Origin: Choanephora cucurbitarum
Lineage: Eukaryota > Mucoromycota > Mucoromycetes > Mucorales > Choanephoraceae
Reading direction: 5' to 3'
DNA: 64,000 nt
Assembly: GCA_025331435.1 (NCBI GenBank)
Contig: JAIWNI010000068.1
Coordinates: 62,001 to 126,000, forward strand
The notes below the pieces were generated by a model. It did not search any database. It was given only the letters and a program-made list of their open reading frames with translations, and had not been told where the DNA came from. This document shows, one piece after another, positions 10,743 through 19,203 of this stretch (its first letter is position 1; every line of letters starts with the position of its first letter). The position numbers and the translations under genes are program-made.

Positions 10743-11958
10743 GAACTCTATTTTCGTGTTGCAGTTTGGGATTGAGCGATTTTAAGGCGTATGTTCTATT
10801 ATCATATGTTTGGGTTATTACGTAGGGACCTTGATATTTATCATCAATGGTGGCAACGGGCGTAACTTCGGCTCTACTTGACAGTTTGAGTACTAGATCA
10901 CCAGTCTTGAAGGGCGGTTTGTGTTCTTTTCCTAGGTCTAGAATTCGTTTTTCTATGTATCGCCTTTGTCTTTCTTGTGCTTTTTGAATGTTAAGTGTTG
11001 CACGATTTCTAATCTGTACTAACTTTGCTTGCATTTCTTCAAAAACAATGCGATCATCATCGTGTACTGGGCGATGGTGGGGTGTAAGATTATTTTGTAT
11101 CGGCATGTTTGGGTGGTAACCGTAAAGAAGTTGGAATGGAGAATACTTGGTAGTGTCTTGTTTAGCGGTGTTATATGAATATCTTACGCTTGATAAGTAT
11201 AGGTGCCAATCATTTTTTTCTTCTTCAGGTATTGTATGTAAGCATGTTCCAAGCGTGCGATTGAACCTCTCTACTAAGCCATTGGTTTGTGGGTGATATA
11301 CAGTAGAAAAATAGTGTTTGATGTGAAAACTTTGACACATGAGAGCAATATGGTGACTTTGAAAAGGAGATCCATTGTCTGTAATGATGATTTTTGGAAC
11401 AGAATGCCTGGTGATGATATTCTCCACAAAAAAGTTGAAAATGTCAATAGAAGTAGTAGTTTGTAAGGCTTGACATTCTACCCATTTTGAGAAATAATCA
11501 ATAGCTACGATAATGTAAGCATGGCCGGCTCTTGACATTGGCATATACTTAATGTCCATGGCAATTTGTTGAAAAGGTTGTATAGGTACTTGGACCGGAT
11601 GCAGTTGTTCATGCAAGGCTTCCTTGCCTTTGGCTTGACACCTTGGGCAAGTAGATACCCACAAGCGTACATCATCTTTCATCTTCGGCCAATAATAGTG
11701 TTGTTTTATTTTGTTCAGCGTGTTTTGAAAAGCAAGATGTCCTCCTAATGGATGTGAATGATACATATGAAAGGCTTCTTTGGCTTGAGAGTTTGTCAAT
11801 AAACGTTGATGAGTATTTTTCTTGTATATAAGTTCTTGATTTTGATAGTATAGAGGTATTTGTTTCTTGAGATTGGCTTCTTCTTGATCGGATAGCCCGG
11901 TTGGGTATTCCAAGGTTTGTAGATAATATTGCAATTGTTGATACAACAATGGTTCCAT
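10651..11958 (-). CDS. Ty3/gypsy integrase as separate ORF, unit 1
   Basis: The 435-residue protein has an HHCC zinc-binding N-terminus (about H67, H74, C104, C107) and an rve catalytic core with D135, D194 and E230, the last two separated by 35 residues. A C-terminal basic domain follows, with GPYVI near residue 375 resembling the SH3-like fold of gypsy integrases. It catalyses 3'-processing and strand transfer of the cDNA. In most Ty3/gypsy elements integrase is fused to RNase H; here it starts at its own ATG, 362 nt after the RNase H stop. It overlaps the following 154-codon ORF. Confidence 0.93.
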   Translation of the reverse strand: MEPLLYQQLQYYLQTLEYPTGLSDQEEANLKKQIPLYYQNQELIYKKNTHQRLLTNSQAKEAFHMYHSHPLGGHLAFQNTLNKIKQHYYWPKMKDDVRLWVSTCPRCQAKGKEALHEQLHPVQVPIQPFQQIAMDIKYMPMSRAGHAYIIVAIDYFSKWVECQALQTTTSIDIFNFFVENIITRHSVPKIIITDNGSPFQSHHIALMCQSFHIKHYFSTVYHPQTNGLVERFNRTLGTCLHTIPEEEKNDWHLYLSSVRYSYNTAKQDTTKYSPFQLLYGYHPNMPIQNNLTPHHRPVHDDDRIVFEEMQAKLVQIRNRATLNIQKAQERQRRYIEKRILDLGKEHKPPFKTGDLVLKLSSRAEVTPVATIDDKYQGPYVITQTYDNRTYALKSLNPKLQHENRVHGNKLKIYKTPNIAYNPQLFIPTQTHYELL

Positions 11959-12320
11959 GATGATGTAATATAATAGGTGTAATTATTTATATGTGTATAA
12001 ATAAACAAAGAGAGGAGGCGCAATATCAGCAGATGAAAGGTGTAAAGATAAAAATAAAAAAAATAAAAGTAAAATGATATGAGAAGAAAAGAGAACAGAA
12101 AGAAAAAAGAAGAGAAATATAACAAGGTAATAAATACAAAAGAAAATAAGAAAGGGATGTTGTAGAATAAAAGAAAAGAGGAGAGAGAAAGGAAAAAAAG
12201 AATAATCTAGTTTCTTGACAATTTCGGTCAACGTGTAGTTTATAGACGTTCACGGTCTGATCTTAGTTTATAGACTTTTGCGGTCTATTATTAGTTTATA
12301 GACATTACGGTCTATTATTA
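11959..12320 (-). promoter_or_regulatory. Spacer between RNase H and integrase: hairpins plus pyrimidine-rich leader, unit 1
   Basis: On the sense strand the RNase H frame ends in four consecutive stop codons (TAA TAA TAA TAG). Three tandem repeats of about 28 bp follow (12236-12316), each with a TAGAC/GTCTA-type stem and a 6-7 nt loop. Then comes about 200 nt of CT-rich DNA and a TATA-like TTTATTTATACACATA shortly before the integrase ATG. This layout closely resembles host promoters and leaders in this window. It could be an internal promoter, a ribosome re-entry region or an intron-containing junction; the sequence does not decide. Confidence 0.5.
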
Positions 12321-15181
12321 TTAGTAGCCTAGGCGACTGAGGAAGTCAGCATTACTATTGGATTTGCCAGGACGATATTTCACTTCGAAATCATATTCGC
12401 TTAATATGGCTTGCCATCTTGCAATTATACCAACTGGTTGTGGGGCGTTCAAGAGGCCTTTGATGCTCGAGTGATCTGTGTAAATAGTAGTACGACTGCC
12501 TAATAGGTATGGGCGTAATTGGGAAACTGCCCAGCAGACCGCGAGACACTCGAGTTTGCTAACTCCATAATTGACTTCACCTCCTTTTAGACCTCGGCTC
12601 AGGTATAAGATCACATGTTCCTTGCCATCGTCGCCCATTTGTGCTAAAACGGCACCTAATCCTTGATAAGAGGCATCCGTCATCAAGATGAATGGCTTGG
12701 AGAAGTCAGGACGAATGAGAACAGGAGGTGTAGTTAGCACTTGTTTAAGTTTTTCAAAGGCTTCGGTTGCTTTTTCATTCCATTCGTTGTTGGATCCTGG
12801 TTTAGTTTTTGTAAGATCATGTAATGGTCTAGCAATAGCAGCGAATTTAGGTACAAATTTTCTATAATATGAGGCTAGTGCCACAAAGCTTTTGACTTGT
12901 GTAACTGTCGTAGGGCGAGGAAAGTTTTTGATTTTTTCAATCTTCTTTGGATCAGCCTTGATACCTTCTTTAGTAACAACATGGCCTAGGAATTCCAGAC
13001 TTTCTTTAAAAAATTACATTTATCAATGTTGAGGACTAGTTTGGCCCTTGCTGTGCATTTAAACACACTTTCAAGATCACGCAAGTGTTGTTCTGGGGTC
13101 TTGGAGAAAACATTCAAATCATCGAGATATGCAACAACGCACTTGTTTAACAGAGCTTGATAACAAGTGTCGATCAATCGCTGAAAGGTAGAAGGAGAAT
13201 TTGTAAGACCCATAGGCATCATTTTGTACGAGAAGGTACCGAATTTAGTTACAAACGCAGTCTTATCAATTGAGTCATCATCCATTGGTATCTGATGAAA
13301 AGCATTTTTCATGTCTAAGGCCGAAAATACTTGTCCATCGTTCACTGCTTCGAGCATTTCATCGACACGTGGTATAGGATAACAATCTTTTCTAGTCTTA
13401 GCGTTCAACGCTCGATAATCAACAACTAAACGGTAATCACCGGTTTTCTTCTTAATCAAAATAATAGGAGCAGCGTATGGGGATGACGATGGTTGTATGA
13501 TACCTAAGGTGCAGTATTTCTCTAGTTCGGCTTTCAGATGCTTGCTTTCTTCTGGAGAAATACGATAGGGTCGAGTGCGTAGTGGTACTTCGTCAGTGGT
13601 GATGATGTGATGTTTTAAGATGTTCGTTTTTCCCATTTTGGTCCCATCCCAATCGAAAATATCTTGATATTTGGAGATCAAGTCGAGGAATTTCTGTTTG
13701 AATTGAACATTTATCTCTCCATGATGAATTTTTGACAGTTGATCATCACTAAGAGGTACATGTGGGTTTGTAGGGCCATCTTGCTCATTCAAAAAGGAAA
13801 AGAAATCAGCATTAACTTCATAGCTGGTAGTTCCCACATGGTCTACATCTTCAATATACGCGAGAGAGGTTTTTTCCAGTAACGTAATGGGTTCATCAGA
13901 GATATTTATGATTTGACTTCGGTATTTATAATCTTTATGATGGATTAATGATTGTTCCAAATGTAAATATTGTTCAAATGTAGAATTTATTTCGACTAAG
14001 CGATGAGTTTTGGAGGCTTTTAAGTTCAATGATAAGGGTAGGGAGGAACGAGCAGGTATGATGACCGGAGGGCCGTCAGTTATCATGATTTCGTTTTCTT
14101 GTACTTTGAACCGATTATCTCCTTTGGATGTGAAGCAGTAAAAATCATTTTGTAGTTGGTTTTCAGTATTGTTGGTTTTTGGTATGGGTTCTTCTTGACT
14201 ATCGTCGTCACCTTCTTCTGATTCTTCAGCACTACTTTCTTCTGCATCGTCTGTGTCTTCTGTATCACTGTCTTCTTCATTTAAAGGTTCTCTAACTTCT
14301 TCATATACTGGTTGTAAGTATGGTAAAATGTTATTGAGACTAACAACTCTTGATTCAGTTTCATTGGGCTTGTAGAAGTGTACGTCAACAACTGCTTCTT
14401 GTTTTTTGTAGGTTAACTTCATCTGGGACAAATTGTAGGACAAGACAGCTTTTGATCTGATCAACCAGTTATTACCTATGACCAAATCATAGGGAACAGA
14501 AGGGAGTACTTCCACCGTTATTGGAATAATGACTTTACCGACAGCAATAGGTACATCGTATATAACTCCTAAGGAAGCATAACTAGTATTGTTTCCCAAG
14601 GTGAACGAAGTGTGTGAAGGGGCATCAATTTCAAATCCAAGAGTCCTTGCGAGTTTTTCTGACATAATAGTTCTAGACGCTCCGCAATCAATAAGGGACG
14701 TAATTACAACATTATTGATGGTCAAATTGCAATAAGCACCCGTAGTAGAATCTTCATCACCATAATACATCAGAGATTGATTGATTGGTTGTTGGGAGAC
14801 AATAAAATGAGCAATTTTTCTTAGACTTTGGTTGAATAGTTGTTGAAGACCAGGAACAAGTACAAACAATTGTTCAAAAGATATATCTGCTTGACGAGGT
14901 AGGATATCTTTAAGTATGTCATAGTTGGAATTGTCTATTCTTTGTTTAGTGGTTATCCTGTGAGCTTTTTCTTTGGTGAGTGGTTTATCTGGTTCCGGAG
15001 TTTCCATATGGACATCTGTGGTAGATATCTTAGGAGCATTTTGGTTTTTCTTTAGAGTTATAGTGATTTTCTCTTGTTTTTCAGGTTTTTCAAGTTTTTC
15101 AAGTTTTTCAGGTTTTTCAGGTTTTTCAGGTTTTTCATAGGGTTTGGCTTTAGAGGGTTTTGAGATTTTGTTCTTAACCAT
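12321..15181 (-). pseudogene. Frameshifted protease-RT-RNase H ORF, unit 1
   Basis: This is the same ORF as in units 2 and 3 but interrupted. One A is missing from the run at 13008-13013, so the frame from 15181 closes just after the RT YLDD region at 12986. The RNase H part (12321 to about 13007) is left in another frame. The remaining sequence encodes an identical protein to the intact copies, so the lesion is very recent or a sequencing artefact in a homopolymer. Confidence 0.88.
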
Positions 15182-15246
15182 CGGAAGTAATGGATCATCA
15201 GGGTTTTTAGATGGAGGTGGTAAATGCCTAATATCATTTACCCCTT

Positions 15247-16338
15247 CTAGTTTTTTGACTGATTGGCATTCTCAGTATTAACTTGTTGTTGTCCATACTG
15301 TTGCAGATTATGGTTATTGACATTATTGACTCGGTTGTTAGGTGGAACTTGACGATTGTTATAATTATTAGGATATTGATTATTATGATAATTGTTGTGG
15401 TAAGTATTGTTCCTATTATCAGACGAGCGATATTGATTTTGTGCATCATTTGTTGAACGATAATTATTGTAGTATCCATTATTATAATTGTTATTCATAG
15501 GTCGATTTGCGTTCATGTTGGTGAAATTGGGTTGATTAGCATATGAATTGTTTTGACGTGGATTGTGTTCATAACCGTTAGTTCGGTTGTTGCGATAATT
15601 ATAATTGTTGTTGTTGTAGTTGTTAGATCGATAACCTTGATTGCTTCTTTTGAGTTCCTCTTTGATTTTTTTGTCAAAGACATCTTCCATCATCCATTTA
15701 AGTTCTTGAATGTTAAATGACGCATTTCGAGGTATAGGTTTTTCAGCATCGATTTCTGGTTTGGGTTTATTAATTCGCCAGTAACCATTAGCTAGTTTCT
15801 TGAAATCTTCGTGTGATTCAGCTCCAAGTTTAAGACAGTGGTCTCTTATTCTAGGCAACAATCCATGTCGAAAGCGACTGTAAATGGTATATTTGTCTGT
15901 GATTTGTGCAATATTGGCAGCTTCTTGTAGACGATCCAAGTAAGCACGAGGTGATTCATCATCGTATTGGTATAAGTTCTCGAAATCTTCTCGGTATTTT
16001 TGTTGTACTTTATCATTATGGTAATATTTTTCCATAGCAAGCAACAAGGCGTCAAAAGTAATGCTAGGATTTTCAGAGACCTTTTTGTCAAACTCTCTTC
16101 GAGCGCTACCCTTTAAATAACATTTAAGAGTCTTGATTCTTTTTTCACCGTCAATTATATCATAGTAATCAATTAGATCAAGAAGGGCAGTTTTGAAGGC
16201 AGGAAAGTTATCCTCTTCAGATCCTCGAAAGGGATAAATTTCTATTGGAGGTTCAGATACTAAGGATGGTCTAGGTACAGCCAACACAGTATGTTCCGTA
16301 AATGCGGATGATCGTCTTCTGAATGGATCTTGAGTCAT
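15247..16338 (-). CDS. Gag of Ty3/gypsy retrotransposon, unit 1
   Basis: The 363-residue protein has a retrotransposon Gag (capsid-like) region at about residues 30-200 containing YPFRGSEEDN and SPRAYLDRLQ. A C-terminal 130-residue tail follows that is rich in Asn, Tyr, Arg and Gln. No CCHC zinc knuckle is present; the basic N/Y/R-rich tail presumably binds RNA instead. The frame ends with TCA AAA AAC TAG, which carries the frameshift signal for pol. It should form the particle in which reverse transcription occurs. Confidence 0.88.
   Translation of the reverse strand: MTQDPFRRRSSAFTEHTVLAVPRPSLVSEPPIEIYPFRGSEEDNFPAFKTALLDLIDYYDIIDGEKRIKTLKCYLKGSARREFDKKVSENPSITFDALLLAMEKYYHNDKVQQKYREDFENLYQYDDESPRAYLDRLQEAANIAQITDKYTIYSRFRHGLLPRIRDHCLKLGAESHEDFKKLANGYWRINKPKPEIDAEKPIPRNASFNIQELKWMMEDVFDKKIKEELKRSNQGYRSNNYNNNNYNYRNNRTNGYEHNPRQNNSYANQPNFTNMNANRPMNNNYNNGYYNNYRSTNDAQNQYRSSDNRNNTYHNNYHNNQYPNNYNNRQVPPNNRVNNVNNHNLQQYGQQQVNTENANQSKN
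15250..15256 (-). promoter_or_regulatory. -1 ribosomal frameshift site, unit 1
   Basis: The sense strand reads A_AAA_AAC in the Gag frame, a canonical slippery heptamer, immediately followed by the Gag stop TAG. After a -1 shift the frame stays open for 23 codons to the first ATG of the next ORF (15181) and beyond. Confidence 0.8.
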
Positions 16339-16351
16339 TTGTCTTTATTCC

Positions 16352-16368
16352 CCCTGTAATGAGCACCA
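16352..16368 (-). other. Primer binding site, unit 1
   Basis: Two bases after the 5' LTR the sense strand reads TGGTGCTCATTACAGGG, which begins with the TGG complementary to a tRNA CCA end. The implied tRNA 3' end (...GAGCACCA) resembles elongator methionine tRNA acceptors, but the tRNA is not identified here. Confidence 0.65.
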
Positions 16369-16370
16369 AA

Positions 16371-17130
16371 TGTAACGTTGTTGTACGAGAGAAGGGGTTT
16401 TAAAAGGAATAAATATAGTTTTCTTTAGAGAATATATGAATATGTTAATCTTAACGACTTGGTTATTCAGATACAAGTAATAACTATGATAGTCTTTAGT
16501 AGTAGACTTGTTTAGTTTTATGAGGAAAAGTAAGAGAAAGGTAAAAAGAACAGTTCTATCCTATTGGACTTGGTTATTCAGGAACTATGGTAGTCTTAGA
16601 AGCAGACTTGTTTAGTTGTTAGTAATATAAATGGTGAAGAGAACTGATTAATCCCAAAGGACTTGGTAGTTCAATAAACTATGGTAGTCTTATATGGCAG
16701 ACTTGTTTAGTTTGTTAGTAATATAAAAGGTGAAGAGAACTGATTAATCCTAAAGGACTTGGTAGTTCAATAAACTATGGTAGTCTTATATGGCAGACTT
16801 GTTTAGTTTGGGTAAGGAAAAGTGAAATCGAATATGTTAATCTGATAGACTTGTTTATTCGAAGGTTAACTATGGTAGTCTTATATGGTAGACTTGTTTA
16901 GTTTAACGTGTAGTAACTGAAGAAAATACAAAGAAAAGAAAAATACAAAGAAAATTTAAAGAAAGAAAAGTATAAAGAAAAATAAAGTCTCGAAGGACAA
17001 AAAGATCCGTATGGGATAAATTAGGTAGAAAAAGAATAGATGAGAACAAAGCTGATTTTTATTGAGAGAGAAAATAAAGAGATATTTATAAAAAAGAAAA
17101 AATAGCCAGTCACCCAGAGAAGGTGTTACA
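16371..17130 (-). repeat. LTR 2 (5' LTR of unit 1, 3' LTR of unit 2)
   Basis: The same 760-bp LTR, apparently identical to LTR 1. It is shared by two adjoining units, which is the hallmark of the tandem array. Confidence 0.95.
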
Positions 17131-17133
17131 TAT

Positions 17134-17144
17134 CCTCCCTCCCC
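17134..17144 (-). other. Polypurine tract, unit 2
   Basis: The same GGGGAGGGAGG sense-strand tract lies next to the LTR at 16371-17130. Confidence 0.8.
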
Positions 17145-17160
17145 AGAAAAGTAGGACCTC

Positions 17161-17625
17161 CTACTTTGACTTGATAGTCATAGTCTTGGAAAAGAGTTTC
17201 TTGTATTCAGTGGTAACTTCCTTGAGAATGTATTTGTAAAGATGTTTGTTGGTGAAAAGAGGTTCATATGTCTTTTTGAATTGAGTTATAAATACAAAAG
17301 ATGCCACCTTTTCGTGGAATTGATTTGCGATGAATTTTCTTATGATTTTTCTTCGGTATTGAGTAAGTGATCTGATGGCAATATCAGCTTTCTCCAAGGA
17401 GTTCACCATCTGTTCATTTTTGTTGGGATTTTGTTTTCGAATAATATCAGGGATCAGAGCTAACATTAAATGGGGATTGGTTTTGTTATGGTCTTGAGAC
17501 AGTATTTCAAGAAGATCTAGTTCGTTTTGCGGATCACAATAATTCATAGTGGGTTTGAGTTGGGATGAATAGTTGGGGGTTGTAAGCAATATTTGGTGTT
17601 TTATATATCTTGAGTTTATTGCCAT
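17161..17625 (-). CDS. Extra retrotransposon ORF, unit 2 (unknown function)
   Basis: Identical to the 154-codon ORF of unit 1, overlapping the integrase end in the +1 frame. Basic and soluble-looking, with no recognised domain. Confidence 0.6.
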   Translation of the reverse strand: MAINSRYIKHQILLTTPNYSSQLKPTMNYCDPQNELDLLEILSQDHNKTNPHLMLALIPDIIRKQNPNKNEQMVNSLEKADIAIRSLTQYRRKIIRKFIANQFHEKVASFVFITQFKKTYEPLFTNKHLYKYILKEVTTEYKKLFSKTMTIKSK

Positions 17626-18841
17626 GAACTCTATTTTCGTGTTGCAGTTTGGGATTGAGCGATTTTAAGGCGTATGTTCTATTATCATATGTTTGGGTTA
17701 TTACGTAGGGACCTTGATATTTATCATCAATGGTGGCAACGGGCGTAACTTCGGCTCTACTTGACAGTTTGAGTACTAGATCACCAGTCTTGAAGGGCGG
17801 TTTGTGTTCTTTTCCTAGGTCTAGAATTCGTTTTTCTATGTATCGCCTTTGTCTTTCTTGTGCTTTTTGAATGTTAAGTGTTGCACGATTTCTAATCTGT
17901 ACTAACTTTGCTTGCATTTCTTCAAAAACAATGCGATCATCATCGTGTACTGGGCGATGGTGGGGTGTAAGATTATTTTGTATCGGCATGTTTGGGTGGT
18001 AACCGTAAAGAAGTTGGAATGGAGAATACTTGGTAGTGTCTTGTTTAGCGGTGTTATATGAATATCTTACGCTTGATAAGTATAGGTGCCAATCATTTTT
18101 TTCTTCTTCAGGTATTGTATGTAAGCATGTTCCAAGCGTGCGATTGAACCTCTCTACTAAGCCATTGGTTTGTGGGTGATATACAGTAGAAAAATAGTGT
18201 TTGATGTGAAAACTTTGACACATGAGAGCAATATGGTGACTTTGAAAAGGAGATCCATTGTCTGTAATGATGATTTTTGGAACAGAATGCCTGGTGATGA
18301 TATTCTCCACAAAAAAGTTGAAAATGTCAATAGAAGTAGTAGTTTGTAAGGCTTGACATTCTACCCATTTTGAGAAATAATCAATAGCTACGATAATGTA
18401 AGCATGGCCGGCTCTTGACATTGGCATATACTTAATGTCCATGGCAATTTGTTGAAAAGGTTGTATAGGTACTTGGACCGGATGCAGTTGTTCATGCAAG
18501 GCTTCCTTGCCTTTGGCTTGACACCTTGGGCAAGTAGATACCCACAAGCGTACATCATCTTTCATCTTCGGCCAATAATAGTGTTGTTTTATTTTGTTCA
18601 GCGTGTTTTGAAAAGCAAGATGTCCTCCTAATGGATGTGAATGATACATATGAAAGGCTTCTTTGGCTTGAGAGTTTGTCAATAAACGTTGATGAGTATT
18701 TTTCTTGTATATAAGTTCTTGATTTTGATAGTATAGAGGTATTTGTTTCTTGAGATTGGCTTCTTCTTGATCGGATAGCCCGGTTGGGTATTCCAAGGTT
18801 TGTAGATAATATTGCAATTGTTGATACAACAATGGTTCCAT
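17534..18841 (-). CDS. Ty3/gypsy integrase as separate ORF, unit 2
   Basis: Identical to the integrase of unit 1: HHCC zinc domain, DD35E core (D135, D194, E230) and a basic C-terminus. It has its own ATG behind the hairpin and CT-rich spacer. Confidence 0.93.
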   Translation of the reverse strand: MEPLLYQQLQYYLQTLEYPTGLSDQEEANLKKQIPLYYQNQELIYKKNTHQRLLTNSQAKEAFHMYHSHPLGGHLAFQNTLNKIKQHYYWPKMKDDVRLWVSTCPRCQAKGKEALHEQLHPVQVPIQPFQQIAMDIKYMPMSRAGHAYIIVAIDYFSKWVECQALQTTTSIDIFNFFVENIITRHSVPKIIITDNGSPFQSHHIALMCQSFHIKHYFSTVYHPQTNGLVERFNRTLGTCLHTIPEEEKNDWHLYLSSVRYSYNTAKQDTTKYSPFQLLYGYHPNMPIQNNLTPHHRPVHDDDRIVFEEMQAKLVQIRNRATLNIQKAQERQRRYIEKRILDLGKEHKPPFKTGDLVLKLSSRAEVTPVATIDDKYQGPYVITQTYDNRTYALKSLNPKLQHENRVHGNKLKIYKTPNIAYNPQLFIPTQTHYELL

Positions 18842-19203
18842 GATGATGTAATATAATAGGTGTAATTATTTATATGTGTATAAATAAACAAAGAGAGGAG
18901 GCGCAATATCAGCAGATGAAAGGTGTAAAGATAAAAATAAAAAAAATAAAAGTAAAATGATATGAGAAGAAAAGAGAACAGAAAGAAAAAAGAAGAGAAA
19001 TATAACAAGGTAATAAATACAAAAGAAAATAAGAAAGGGATGTTGTAGAATAAAAGAAAAGAGGAGAGAGAAAGGAAAAAAAGAATAATCTAGTTTCTTG
19101 ACAATTTCGGTCAACGTGTAGTTTATAGACGTTCACGGTCTGATCTTAGTTTATAGACTTTTGCGGTCTATTATTAGTTTATAGACATTACGGTCTATTA
19201 TTA
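18842..19203 (-). promoter_or_regulatory. RNase H-integrase spacer, unit 2
   Basis: Same content as in unit 1: stacked stop codons, three hairpin repeats, pyrimidine-rich leader and a TATA-like sequence before the integrase ATG. Confidence 0.5.

Larger units (their letters stand above)
9488..17130 (-). mobile_element. Retrotransposon unit 1 (leftmost, pol frameshifted)
   Basis: This unit runs from the 5' LTR at 16371-17130 to the 3' LTR at 9488-10247. It has all parts of the element but its protease-RT-RNase H frame is broken by a one-base shortening of an A-run at 13008-13013, so it is probably non-autonomous unless the difference is a sequencing error. Confidence 0.93.

Noticed and set aside
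11983..12253. Small Phe/Leu-rich ORFs in the RNase H-integrase spacer
   Set aside because: They arise from the CT-rich tract, change frame between copies when A-run length changes, and have no domain.
15234..15479. 81-codon Ile/Thr-rich ORF inside the gag 3' end
   Set aside because: It is an alternate-frame shadow of the Asn/Tyr codons of Gag; no start context or independent conservation can be judged.
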